A stretch of DNA of 64,000 nt from contig CAKSPF010000005.1 in NCBI GenBank assembly GCA_934481345.1, positions 62,001 to 126,000 on the forward strand. The letters run 5' to 3'. Positions within the stretch are counted from its first letter, which is position 1. Every line of letters starts with the position of its first letter. The notes under the pieces were generated by a model. The model saw nothing but the letters and a program-made list of their open reading frames with translations, had not been told where the DNA came from and ran no database searches. This document shows, in pieces, positions 19,201 through 28,195 of the stretch. This stretch comes from an uncultured Clostridia bacterium (GTDB taxonomy: Bacteria > Bacillota > Clostridia > UMGS1810). Made by a program: the position numbers and the translations under genes.

Positions 19201-19766
19201 TTAACAGAAGTGATCAGTTTCACAGTCTCCTGAGTCTCGGAAATCCGTATGCAGGTCCCGATGACCTGAGTGCAAAAGCGGCGGTTAAATGGGATGATGA
19301 AAATTTCTATCTGTTTGTGGATGTGCTGGACAATAAACACTTTTCAACGGGGGTAACACCAAAGAATATATGGCAGATGGACAGCGTGCAGTTTGCGCTT
19401 GTGTATGATCCCAAAGACGAGCTGTCGCGTTCGGAATTTGAGGAAATAGCAATCGGTGAAATCGACGGCGAAAATGTTATCTATCGTCATAAGACAAGGT
19501 TCAAGGGAGACGATGACTATACCACGGTACCCGGAGCCGAACTTGCCGTGAAAACAGACGGACTCCACACCTATTATGAGGTAAAGATTCCCTGGGACAG
19601 CATTATGACGGAACGCATTGCCATAGAACCCGGCACCGAACTTAAATTTGCAATGGTTATTAACGAAAATGACGGCGTGGGAAGAGTTGGTTATCTTGCA
19701 CTCGGTGACGGTATCGTTTCGAGTAAAAACAGTTCGCTATTCAAAAAATTATATATCAGAAACTGA
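16254..19766 (+). CDS. Large secreted clan GH-A glycosidase with CBM9-like domain
   Basis: The 1170-residue protein has a signal peptide ending near VSADE. Residues about 60-330 are beta-rich. A TIM barrel follows, with acid/base Glu479 in SIEIWNEYNLG and nucleophile Glu586 in FWITEYGYSSH, the clan GH-A pattern closest to GH39/GH5-like enzymes. Beta domains follow, and the last 200 residues (VVIDGNGDEWTEG, AAVKWDDENFYLFVDVLDN, WQMDSVQFAL) look like a family 9-type carbohydrate-binding (DOMON-like) module. It would attack the polymer outside the cell before uptake. The ATG at 16254 sits at a sensible distance from AGGGGTGAT; ATG 16248, overlapping the permease stop, is the alternative. Confidence 0.8.
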   Translation: MLKKVISFLIIISSVIFALPVQNVSADERNYSISSTLNDGWTNDAISRTLIAAADLGENLEMTGCTAAVGDDASAITVSRALGNDGWVLSPDKGESAKYINIDVDEDAAYSIDDGTSYAVEIEYYDNDDISSIAMEYASKQYQKDYQQHPAGYYSQPALNSPAVIKEGEYVILKNSGMWRTYTWFLDNPTFDNSLDGFDLRVGIYSDSMSFSRGSEVVISGIKIYRLSTASRVQIENVTLKGHIGNIYFKGEEIQIPAKFSSDIYPMHNKSDGSYSLDLIYTVKDSDGNTVYTATDRVNIEPLETLEYIKKFKVDKFDIYTVDIEAYNTEKKLYSRLATEFSYVNTDKGKTVNKKTGVQIALPSTDDTEIAKLAANAGFANVRMMCYYYNWRKSAENYEITGVNIAEAYKSMFRAFKRAGLDIDANLHSASWMGAAYNFSPIERTPPYTENGLRRWADYCAMMTELFGDTVDSIEIWNEYNLGPNHSFNMENRPASDYGKMYEVSKDAIKKVNPNMPVVAFNTSGAPDAWIEEVLKSGVTDIDVTSVHPYRWDGDPITYDATNHLIKVNKLLESYGVKDKPFWITEYGYSSHYEEVNTNTQQGMYNAQSYALIMNTGVVDRFYFYCFLDKNDGPRADRESNFGMVKGKFTSPLPYTVSYGAKPGYLILGNMNMLYHDAEFTDCMEIGSTGRIVRSRSTADGKQTAMMFSNKSGGELVTLDLGCDKVTLIDAYGNEKDVFGTKGIFSFSIDENIQYIQGDFKSFSRVVGGAYPTKTEFDAIYKDNIRIPIANYSGRAVYAKAEPMPGSGLKETQALISGENGEIVLNNTGIIKGREKMKLTIYDGDTVYFSGDVFIKYRSNVNLETTLIPLEKGWSMRCTLENLSESNGCTGRLTFITPSDWQEKIGDSVITLNPGEVKKVDVSLPVALVAADEVIEIGFVTDETNMQGTYSSGTYNFSAALKTETPVVIDGNGDEWTEGFINLNRSDQFHSLLSLGNPYAGPDDLSAKAAVKWDDENFYLFVDVLDNKHFSTGVTPKNIWQMDSVQFALVYDPKDELSRSEFEEIAIGEIDGENVIYRHKTRFKGDDDYTTVPGAELAVKTDGLHTYYEVKIPWDSIMTERIAIEPGTELKFAMVINENDGVGRVGYLALGDGIVSSKNSSLFKKLYIRN

Positions 19767-19831
19767 TATATTAAAATATAACTGCAAATTGAATTAAAAT
19801 CATTTATTCGTAAATTAAGGAGGAAGAAAAA

Positions 19832-22762
19832 ATGAGGAACAAATTTTTCAAATTAGGCGCAGTATTGCTGGTTGTATTTCAGCTTGTTAGCATGACCGCG
19901 TTTGCGTCAATTACATCTCCGGGAGGCAGCGATTATTATTGGTATGAGGATTTTAACAGCGGTATTGCATCGATGAAAAAAAGCAGTGCGGGAATAACAG
20001 CCGAGGAGTATCAAATAGACGATTCAAACAAGGCTGTTAGGCTGACAACGACGGCAAACGGTAAAATGGGATATATCCCACTCGGAAAGCTTGATTTTTC
20101 AAAGCCTATTGTAATTTCGTATGATGTTATGACAACTGCGTCGACAGTTTTGTACGGAACGCTTGCATATTACGATACAGCGGCAAAGACTGATATAAAC
20201 CTTGCATTCTTGCCCCGATTTGATAACAGTTACATAATTCAGGGATATGCAAAGAAAGCGGCTGTAACAACCGATTATGCTGTAAACGGAAATGATGTAT
20301 GGAATAAACCGTCATCATCAAAATATGCCGCAAATAATTGGAACAGCGTACAGTCGGCACTGATTTATGATTCGACAACACAAATACTGACGGTAAAACA
20401 GTATATTGACGGTAAACCGCTGAAGGACGCAGACGGCAACGTAATTGAATATAAAATGAAAAGAAATAATATGGCAGATGCAATGGCATCAAATATGACT
20501 CTGCGTTTTAATTTTGGCAGCGGAAAATCTGCCGTTATCGATAATGTTATGATACGTCAGGAGGGAAGTATTGACCTAAACAACGGCGGCTGGATACAGG
20601 ATGGTAATACGACTATACCTTTTACCGATACCGCGAGCTATGCCGAAGATGCGCTTAAGGACAAATACAGTCTTGCATCGGATACGATAACTTCAAAAGA
20701 TGATTTTGAACTTACCCGTTATGACAAGGGCGATGAACTTTTGCTTAACGGAACAACGGTTGAGGCTAAAAGCAGCTTTACGGCAGGCGCAAACTCAATA
20801 TCGCTGTACGGTCTGCCAAGAGATAATGATAAGCAATTTATAATATTCAAACTTAAAGATACCAAAAAGGTAACAAGCTTTTCGGGGACACCCGTAAAAA
20901 GTCCGTATGCGCTCTTGCACAGCGGAACCACAACAATTGTCAGAGAAACACATTTATATGATGCTGACGGCACAGAGCTTAAATCAGAAAACGGAATGCT
21001 TCCGCAGGAAACGGCAAAGATTGTGATTACACTGTCTTATAAAGATTATGTAAATGTAGATGCAAAAGATGTAAAGATTACAAGCGGCGATTACAATGTT
21101 AAATCAACGAAGTCAGACAATGTTTACACAATAGATTTAAGCAGCAATCCGCTTTCACCGGCAGAGCAATATACAATAAGTGCAGGCAGCGTATCGGAAA
21201 AACTCACAACAACAGGTACAAAACCCGCAAATCCGTATGCTACAGCACATCTTCAGACATTTGACAATGGCGTGCCGTTTACAAACTCTAACAGCGAAAT
21301 TACCTTAACAAATGAAAACGGCAGGATATTGTATAAAAACAGCTTGGGAGCAAGTGATGATACTAAGTATGTTACATACAACTTTGGCGAAAAATTCGAC
21401 TTTACAAAGGGTTCGATGCTTGTGTCTTTTGACGTGACACTTAATCAGAAAATCGAATATTTAGGAAAAGGTTCTTACTATTTGTCGCCCGCAATGTATC
21501 TTGGTGATAAACCAATCGGATATATGCCGGCAATTGAGGTAACTGGTGTAAGAGCGAGAAAAGAGGACGGCGGACGAGTAGCGGTGACTGATTCAAAAAA
21601 TAATATGGCAGTCGGCGATACCGTAACAATAAGCACACTATTTACATACTATCCCGACAAAAATAAAATAAGGTATATTCAGTTTGCGGACGGCAAAAGG
21701 CTCTATAATAACACGAAAGAGATTATCCCCGAATACTTCATCGGAAGTGTTGATTCATTCATTCAAAGCAATGCATCAATGCGTCTTTACGGAAGAAATT
21801 TTAACGGCGGCGGACTTTATATCGATAACCTTATGATGACAACGGTTGACGGAATTACCGCGGACGATGTTTTATCGGTTGTAAACAAAACAGCTGCGGT
21901 AAATGTTAAAAGTACGGTTGCCTTTGCGGACGGAACGGATGTGGCTCTCACAAATCCGATATTCACCAACAATGCCGGCAAAGATGATTTTAGTATCGAT
22001 AAGTATGCAAAAGACGATAAACTCCGTCTTAAGGGTACATTGACAAATGATGTAACCTATGACAAAGGTACTTTTACATTCGGAAATCTTGACGAGACAT
22101 ATGATTATGTTGTAAAATTAAACAACGCTTCGAAGGTTAAATGTATAAACGGCAAAGCTATAGACAATGTGTATTTCACAACTGCCGGAAAAAGCGTTTT
22201 GAAAACAACCGTTCTCGACGCAAGCGGAAACGAATTGACTGTCGACTCGGCAGGAAAGGTTCCGTCAAATGCCGCAAAAATAAAAATCAGATTTACCAAA
22301 GATAATGATGATATTACAGATGTATTTATAGACAGCCGGAAGGCAACGCTCGAAGACGGCGAATACGTATTCGACTTCGTCTCTGCACCTCTTGATGCCA
22401 ACACAAATTATGATCTTAAAGTTAACAATAAGACATACGGTTCATTTGAAACAACTGACGGTGCGATGACAGTTAGCACGCCTGTTATTTCAAATGACGG
22501 CAAAACAAGCGTATTTATTCAGAACACGACAACGGGAACACCCGATGTATATATTATAAGCGCAACCTACGATTCAAACGGAGCGATGTTTGATGTTGTT
22601 TATGAAATGTTTACGGTAAAAGAGGGAAATAATACTTATGAACTGCTCTCAATACCCAACCGCGGCACGGGTGCGGTGACTCAAAAAGCTTTTGTATGGG
22701 ACGGATTCGCAGAATTGAACCCGTATTGCGCGGAGACAAGTGTAACAATATCAGGTAACTGA
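19832..22762 (+). CDS. Secreted 976-aa protein made of a tandem duplication
   Basis: A signal peptide (MRNKFFKLGAVLLVVFQL...AFAS) precedes two homologous halves. Each begins with a lectin/laminin-G-like sandwich (EDFNSGIASM / QTFDNGVPF; LDFSKPIVISYDV / FDFTKGSMLVSFDV; AVIDNVMI / GLYIDNLMM) and continues into Ig-like parts (DDFELTRYDKGDELLLNG / DDFSIDKYAKDDKLRLKG; ETHLYDADGTEL / TTVLDASGNEL). A single beta domain closes the protein. No catalytic motif is seen. A role in binding glycan or organising the cell surface is likely. The AAGGAGG ribosome site is perfect; a separate promoter could lie in the 65-bp gap before it. Confidence 0.7.
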   Translation: MRNKFFKLGAVLLVVFQLVSMTAFASITSPGGSDYYWYEDFNSGIASMKKSSAGITAEEYQIDDSNKAVRLTTTANGKMGYIPLGKLDFSKPIVISYDVMTTASTVLYGTLAYYDTAAKTDINLAFLPRFDNSYIIQGYAKKAAVTTDYAVNGNDVWNKPSSSKYAANNWNSVQSALIYDSTTQILTVKQYIDGKPLKDADGNVIEYKMKRNNMADAMASNMTLRFNFGSGKSAVIDNVMIRQEGSIDLNNGGWIQDGNTTIPFTDTASYAEDALKDKYSLASDTITSKDDFELTRYDKGDELLLNGTTVEAKSSFTAGANSISLYGLPRDNDKQFIIFKLKDTKKVTSFSGTPVKSPYALLHSGTTTIVRETHLYDADGTELKSENGMLPQETAKIVITLSYKDYVNVDAKDVKITSGDYNVKSTKSDNVYTIDLSSNPLSPAEQYTISAGSVSEKLTTTGTKPANPYATAHLQTFDNGVPFTNSNSEITLTNENGRILYKNSLGASDDTKYVTYNFGEKFDFTKGSMLVSFDVTLNQKIEYLGKGSYYLSPAMYLGDKPIGYMPAIEVTGVRARKEDGGRVAVTDSKNNMAVGDTVTISTLFTYYPDKNKIRYIQFADGKRLYNNTKEIIPEYFIGSVDSFIQSNASMRLYGRNFNGGGLYIDNLMMTTVDGITADDVLSVVNKTAAVNVKSTVAFADGTDVALTNPIFTNNAGKDDFSIDKYAKDDKLRLKGTLTNDVTYDKGTFTFGNLDETYDYVVKLNNASKVKCINGKAIDNVYFTTAGKSVLKTTVLDASGNELTVDSAGKVPSNAAKIKIRFTKDNDDITDVFIDSRKATLEDGEYVFDFVSAPLDANTNYDLKVNNKTYGSFETTDGAMTVSTPVISNDGKTSVFIQNTTTGTPDVYIISATYDSNGAMFDVVYEMFTVKEGNNTYELLSIPNRGTGAVTQKAFVWDGFAELNPYCAETSVTISGN

Positions 22763-22809
22763 GATGTCGGTTACCATGCGGTAATCAAGGAAAGGATTCG
22801 GTAATTTCA

Positions 22810-24483
22810 ATGTTAAATGCAAGAAGAATTTTTATTGGTCTGTTTACAGCCCTAATGGTTTCAACATCTGCCTATGCGGCAGATGTTGAAGTGAGCGTTT
22901 TTGATAACAATGACAATGCAAACATTACAGGAATTGCAAACAATCAAACAGGACGTGTTTCGGCTTGTGTATTTAACATTGGCAAAACCGCGTCCGACGC
23001 CGAAAATATGGTTGCAGACTCGGTGGTATTCGTAAATCAGACATCACCGGAGGCAGACAAATCATTTAATTTTCCCATTAACATGGCAAAGTATTCCACA
23101 GGAGAATATACCCTGGCGGTTTATCAGGAGGGAGAAAAAATAGTCGGAAAAGTATTTCCGTTCGCCAAAGCTGCGGATAATCGTGCGGCTGTTGCCGAAC
23201 TGAATGATATCATTAGAGCCGCAAACGGGAACATTAGTTCGGTTGTGCAGTTTTTAGAAGGAACAGATTCGGTATCGGGCATATTGAACCGTGTTCGCCT
23301 TGAATGTTCAAGCGATTATGACGGTGTTGCGTCAATTTCAAAAGCGGCAGCATATATGACTGAAAATGCGCCGTATGACGTTAACAACAAGGGCGCTGTT
23401 GTTGCCGCGTACAAAAGAGCTATGCTTATTTCTGCATTTGCAGACAATAAAATCAGCAATATTGAAGATGCAGAGAGTGATATTGATATTCTTAACACGG
23501 CGCCGCTTGACGCGGTTTATTCGGCACGGTATATCACACAAACCGTAAAATCAAATCTTGCCGCTAAGATTTCATCGCTTGCACCGTATACAAGCATTGA
23601 ATCTTTTGAAACTGCAGTCAAGGACGCAATGGTGCTTACGGTTGTAAACTATTCCACGGGTTCGGGCGATATTTCTGCTGTTATATCTGCCGTTTATCCT
23701 CAATTCCCCGGAGAACTTCTTACCCCGGCTGTATGCAGAACTGTTGCAAACAAATCATATGCAACCATGGATTCGCTGAGGAAAGCTATGGAGACAGCTG
23801 CAAAAGGCAGCAGCGACAAAACCTCGGGCGGAAACAGCAGCAGTGGCGGCAGTGGCGGCGGTGTACCGATGAAACCGGGCACTTCGGCCACAGTGCAGAA
23901 TTCGTCTGTAACTCCCGAAAATTCAACAGGCTCAAAAGGTTTTTCCGATATCGAAGATGTAAGCTGGGCTGCCGAGGCGATCAATGCGTTAGCGGCCAAG
24001 GGGGTAGTTTCGGGCAGGGGAAACAATATGTTTGCACCCAAAGATAATATAACCCGTGAGGAGTTTGTTAAAATGTGTGTGGTATTGTTCAAAATACCTA
24101 CCGTCAATGATATCAGCCTGAATTTTGCGGATGTAAATTCCGAAAGCTGGTATTATCCGTACATAAAGACCGCCTACGGTGCCGGAGTTATAAACGGTAC
24201 GAGCGAAACTTCCTTCGGTGTGGGTTCGTATATTACCAGGCAGGACGCTGCGGTGATAATAAATAATTGTATGGAAAAGTTTAATCTGAAACCCGGTGAG
24301 GCAGAAACGTTTGCGGATTGGGAATCAATTTCGGATTATGCAAAAGATGCCGTTATGAATATGCGAAAATTAAATATTATTTCCGGGTATGAGGACGGCA
24401 GTTTTCTCCCGAAAAATAATATAACACGAGCCGAGGCCGCCAAAATGCTGTTTGCTGCAGATGAAAGGAATGAGGGAATATGA
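22810..24483 (+). CDS. Secreted protein with three C-terminal SLH domains
   Basis: The 557-residue protein has a signal peptide (cleavage near AYAAD), a helical middle part, a Ser/Gly-rich linker (SSSGGSGGG) and three SLH domains from about residue 375 (FSDIEDVSWAAEAINALAA, FADVNSESWYYPYIKTAYG, FADWESISDYAKDAVMNM), each followed by an ITREE/ITRQD/ITRAE turn. SLH domains tether proteins to secondary cell-wall polysaccharide. The N-terminal domain resembles the closing beta domain of the neighbouring secreted proteins. It overlaps the next gene by 4 bp. Confidence 0.85.
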   Translation: MLNARRIFIGLFTALMVSTSAYAADVEVSVFDNNDNANITGIANNQTGRVSACVFNIGKTASDAENMVADSVVFVNQTSPEADKSFNFPINMAKYSTGEYTLAVYQEGEKIVGKVFPFAKAADNRAAVAELNDIIRAANGNISSVVQFLEGTDSVSGILNRVRLECSSDYDGVASISKAAAYMTENAPYDVNNKGAVVAAYKRAMLISAFADNKISNIEDAESDIDILNTAPLDAVYSARYITQTVKSNLAAKISSLAPYTSIESFETAVKDAMVLTVVNYSTGSGDISAVISAVYPQFPGELLTPAVCRTVANKSYATMDSLRKAMETAAKGSSDKTSGGNSSSGGSGGGVPMKPGTSATVQNSSVTPENSTGSKGFSDIEDVSWAAEAINALAAKGVVSGRGNNMFAPKDNITREEFVKMCVVLFKIPTVNDISLNFADVNSESWYYPYIKTAYGAGVINGTSETSFGVGSYITRQDAAVIINNCMEKFNLKPGEAETFADWESISDYAKDAVMNMRKLNIISGYEDGSFLPKNNITRAEAAKMLFAADERNEGI

Positions 24484-27152
24484 TGCGAACAAAATTAATA
24501 TCACTTCTTATTATTGCGTGTGTGATTGCATCATGCATAGCCATTCCCTCATTTGCCAAGGAATCCACTGCCGCCGATTCGGCATCTCAGGCTTATGAAT
24601 TGATGCTTGATCTTGGCGTATTTGATACTTCGGACAGCTATGAAGCTGTTAAAAACCGCAGTGTGACAAGAGGTGAGCTTGCTCTTTATATTTCAAAAAT
24701 GTTTCGTCTTGAATACAGAGACGGGGTGAAGTTATTTAGCGATGTTGACTCGAATTCCGATATAGGCAGAGCTGTACTTTCGCTGGCTTATGCCGGGATA
24801 TTAAACGGCTATGGTGACGGAACAGTACGCCCGGATGAACGTGCAACATTAACCGAGCTTGTGATTATGTCAATGCGCGCTTTGGGATATAGTGGTTTTA
24901 ATAATTGGACTGTCAACGATTACATGCGTCAGGCAAAAAAACTTGATTTGTATGACGGAGTTAATAATTTCGGTATTATTACGATGGGTGATTGTACAGT
25001 TGTCCTTTACAATTTGCTCCATACAAATTATGTTTTCTTTACCGGAGAGGATTTGCAGAAAACTTACACGCCTCTCGAAGCAACTTTCGGGCTTAAATAT
25101 ATAAAGGGCGTTGTTACGGATAATGCCTATACTTCACTTTCGGGTGAAAGAACAGCCGGTACCGACAAGGTTGGGATAGATTATGTTATTTATAACACCG
25201 AAGTTGAGGAAGTTAAAGATATGCTCGGCTGTAGTGTTGTGGCATATGCCTCGGTAGACGATAATGTAATCAAGTATTGTTATTATGACGACAGCCAAAA
25301 TTCCGAGGTTGATATTGATTCGCAGCATTTTTCGAAATACAACGGTTCATACATAGAATACTACAAGGATGAAAAATACTCAAAAACCGGAAAAATTAAT
25401 TTGTCGTCCGATGTGGTTATCGTAAAGAATTCAATTCTCGTTGAAACCGATTATAAGTCTGCATTTGATATAGATTACGGAAATTTCAGATTTATTTCAA
25501 ACGGAAAAAACAGCAACGGGTACAATGTTGTCTTAATCGATTCGTATGAAAATTATATTGTAACCTCGGTGGATGTTTCGAATAAAGTGATTTATACAGA
25601 CAGGACGGATAAAGACGGTAACAGAATTAAGTTTAATTTGAAAGATAAAGCTTATGTTGATATAAGAATGACTCCATATAATAAGCCGGTCAATGAGAAT
25701 ACCATTGAACCGGATGATCTCTTGTGCCTGTCTGTATCGGACAACGGAGAGGTGATACGCGGATTTTTATGCGAGGACACAATCACAGGAAAAATCGATA
25801 AGTTACATGTGAACGGTTTTAATTCTTATGTTGTTATCGGCGAAGAAAAGTACGATATTACACCTGAGTGCATTACAAAATACCATTTGAGTGCGGGAAT
25901 GACCGGAACATTCACTTTTGATATTTTTGACAGAATAGTGATGTTCACCAAAGACGCCGCTTATATCGACAGCATAGGTTATATTTACAGATTGGCTGAA
26001 ACAGATGATTTGAAAAATAACATCATGCTGAAAATTTACGGGATTAACAAAAAGCACATAACGGCTCCGCTTTCACGCAAGGTCAGATTTAACGGAGAAT
26101 CTAAAACGGATGAGCAGGTCAAGACGGCTCTTTGCACTCTTGCCCAAGGGGAACTGAAAAGACAATTGGTTGTATTTAAACTCAATTCCAAGGGTGAAAT
26201 AACTTATATAAGCACTGCAAAGACTTCAAAAGAAGAATGTATTGACGGCGATACGCTTTATACTCAGCTTGAGGCCGGGAGCTATAAGTGGTATTACATA
26301 ATGAGAAATTTTGAAGGAAAATATCCATTAAGTAAAAACACGTATTACATGCGTGTTCCTTCGGACGCGTCGGATTTCAGAGATGAAACATTGTTTGGGT
26401 GTCAGACATTCAATAATGTCACATGGTTTAATACCGATACAACAAAATATATTTTGGGATTGTATAAATTTGATGATGATACTCCGTATTCTGATATATT
26501 GCTTGTATCAAATACAGATGGCAATACGCTTACTACACAGACAGAAATTACGGTTGTTTCCTCTGTGGCTAATGAAATCGGTCCGGACGGAGATGTTGTA
26601 ACAGCAGTAAGAGGATACAGACGAGGTTCTGAAACTGTGGCGTATTTCCCGACTAAGATATACAAAAACGATATTGAAGAGGGGGATATCATAAGATTTG
26701 CAAATAACGTCAATGGGTTGGTGTCGGATTATGAGGTTGTATATGATTACAGTCTTGATAAGGTAAAGTGGGACACTTCGGCAGACTCCTCAACCGAAGA
26801 GGCGCAACAGCTTAAATATACCAATTTGAATGTTAGAAAATCAAATGACCCCGTATATAAATTCGGATATGTAAATACATTATACGTTGCACCGTATACA
26901 TCCGGACTTAACAGTGTGCTGCAGATTGGTGCGGTTCCCGGAGTAATACAGGACACATATCAGACCGATACTATATCAAGTTCAAATACACGATTTGTGG
27001 TAGTTGACAGCTCACGAAGAAATAACAAGGTGTACATGGGAAATTTCGATCAGATGACTTCATATGAAGATTCGGGCATACTCAGCGAGACCTCAAAGGC
27101 ATTCGTGCACACCAGGTCCGGGTGGCTTATTGCGGTGATAATATATAAGTGA
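24480..27152 (+). CDS. Large surface protein with N-terminal SLH domains
   Basis: The 890-residue protein has a signal sequence that could be a lipoprotein signal (IASC at residues 16-19) or a normal one (cleavage after SFA). Residues about 35-185 contain SLH repeats (LFSDVDSNSDIGRAVLSLAYAGILNGYGDG). The rest is beta-rich with many Asp and Tyr residues and no recognised catalytic site. It starts in an ATGATG that overlaps the stop of the previous SLH gene, so the two are translated as a pair. It may form the wall-anchored scaffold for the glycan enzymes; that is inference. Confidence 0.75.
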   Translation: MMRTKLISLLIIACVIASCIAIPSFAKESTAADSASQAYELMLDLGVFDTSDSYEAVKNRSVTRGELALYISKMFRLEYRDGVKLFSDVDSNSDIGRAVLSLAYAGILNGYGDGTVRPDERATLTELVIMSMRALGYSGFNNWTVNDYMRQAKKLDLYDGVNNFGIITMGDCTVVLYNLLHTNYVFFTGEDLQKTYTPLEATFGLKYIKGVVTDNAYTSLSGERTAGTDKVGIDYVIYNTEVEEVKDMLGCSVVAYASVDDNVIKYCYYDDSQNSEVDIDSQHFSKYNGSYIEYYKDEKYSKTGKINLSSDVVIVKNSILVETDYKSAFDIDYGNFRFISNGKNSNGYNVVLIDSYENYIVTSVDVSNKVIYTDRTDKDGNRIKFNLKDKAYVDIRMTPYNKPVNENTIEPDDLLCLSVSDNGEVIRGFLCEDTITGKIDKLHVNGFNSYVVIGEEKYDITPECITKYHLSAGMTGTFTFDIFDRIVMFTKDAAYIDSIGYIYRLAETDDLKNNIMLKIYGINKKHITAPLSRKVRFNGESKTDEQVKTALCTLAQGELKRQLVVFKLNSKGEITYISTAKTSKEECIDGDTLYTQLEAGSYKWYYIMRNFEGKYPLSKNTYYMRVPSDASDFRDETLFGCQTFNNVTWFNTDTTKYILGLYKFDDDTPYSDILLVSNTDGNTLTTQTEITVVSSVANEIGPDGDVVTAVRGYRRGSETVAYFPTKIYKNDIEEGDIIRFANNVNGLVSDYEVVYDYSLDKVKWDTSADSSTEEAQQLKYTNLNVRKSNDPVYKFGYVNTLYVAPYTSGLNSVLQIGAVPGVIQDTYQTDTISSSNTRFVVVDSSRRNNKVYMGNFDQMTSYEDSGILSETSKAFVHTRSGWLIAVIIYK

Positions 27153-27370
27153 TAAATTTCTGCGGCGTAGGGAACGATCTATGTGTCGCTTTACGCTATC
27201 TGGCTCCCGTTTCGAGAGAATTATTACCGTGCTATGCAACCACGGAACAAGTCACGGTTACCATATCCTATCATATCGTATCAAAATGCCCGCTGCGGAT
27301 TTTAATATCTGCAACGGGCATAAGTCATTATCAACAAATTTGATTGTATAATTTATATTCTTTGCATAAT
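27153..27370. other. Non-coding DNA with hairpin at end of glycan locus
   Basis: No convincing gene is seen. A hairpin at 27286-27321 pairs ATGCCCG with CGGGCAT and an inner GCGGAT with ATCTGC, but no U-run follows, so termination after the SLH gene is uncertain. The right copy of the 33-bp direct repeat follows. Confidence 0.5.
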
Positions 27371-27751
27371 CCTTATGAAAACCCATGACAAAGTGTTTTC
27401 GAGGAAACATTCATAAATCCGGATGATAGTATGGATAAAATCAAGAAGTTGGTTTGGCGCGGCGGCAGCATAATTTTTGCGTTTTTTGTTCTCAGCAAGA
27501 AGTTCAGTCATTTTCGGTTCAATCATATACGGCTGAAATGGCTCGGCATATGCTCTCATAACAGTTACGGGGATTTTGCGGAACACGCCTAGTGTTCTTG
27601 CGTCAACGGGCTTTGGTGCGTTTTCGGGAATCATATATAATTTGCCCTTTTGAACAACGCCGTCTATTCTGTTTTGAGCACATAAAAGTCTGACTCTGCG
27701 TGGAGAGAGTCCCCACTTTTCTGCTGCTTGTAAAACCTTAATATATTCCAT
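27353..27751 (-). pseudogene. Fic remnant with large in-frame deletion
   Basis: The start (MEYIKVLQAAEKWG), its AAAGAGGT-type site and the HTH part match the intact fic at 523-1440. After PVDARTL the frame jumps directly to GVFRKIPVTVM, removing about 120 codons including the inhibitory helix. After KKRKNY the sequence becomes unrelated, so the HPFxDGNGR catalytic loop is absent. The open frame survives for 132 codons, so a small DNA-binding-only protein could still be made, but the gene cannot be an AMP-transferase. Confidence 0.85.
27371..27403. repeat. 33-bp direct repeat, right copy
   Basis: This copy matches 4269-4301 at 30 of 33 positions in the same orientation and marks the right edge of the 23-kb glycan locus. 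Confidence 0.7.
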
Positions 27752-28195
27752 AATAATACCTCTTTCGAGTTGTCGTATATAGTACATCACATTTCGGGAA
27801 TAAAATCAAGTTTTAATGTGAAAATAATTATTTTGTATTATTCCTAAAACTATATTAATTTTCTGTAGATAGTCAACAAAATTTTTCGTATCTTGCTGTA
27901 ATGTATGTTTTATAAAATCCTTTGCAAATGCGGTTAATTTCCGCCTGACAAAAAACGCATAGCAACGGCTAAAATACAAATGCTATACGCAATTAATAAT
28001 CCAATACAGATGTAACAATAACGAAACAGCAAAAATCCCAAAAGCCTTATTTTAAGCGGTTTTCGGGATTTTTTTATGGATTTTATATTCGGTTGTTACA
28101 GAGAGATTTTGAATTGTGCAAAATCCTTGAAAGGCACAATGTTACGCCACTTCTATATAAAAAGTTTCTGTCTTGTTACAACTGTATGTACGGTA
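27591..28195. repeat. Element-end repeat, copy 2, joined to spoIIID
   Basis: This diverged copy of 1280-1875 contains the fic 5' end, the non-coding region with its hairpin, and the recombinase 3' tail up to the TACCGTACATA core. Beyond the core the sequence is spoIIID instead of recombinase. No intact gene lies between 27752 and 28152. Confidence 0.85.
28031..28075 (-). terminator. Hairpin, copy 2
   Basis: AAAAATCCC-AAAAGCC pairs with GGTTTTCGGGATTTTT, with one mismatch. It is homologous to the hairpin at 1708-1752 and keeps pairing at one changed A-T to C-G position. Confidence 0.6.

Noticed and set aside
27149..27343. 64-codon plus-strand ORF after the last SLH gene
   Set aside because: It has low-complexity, unlikely protein content and spans a hairpin; its start merely overlaps the SLH stop.
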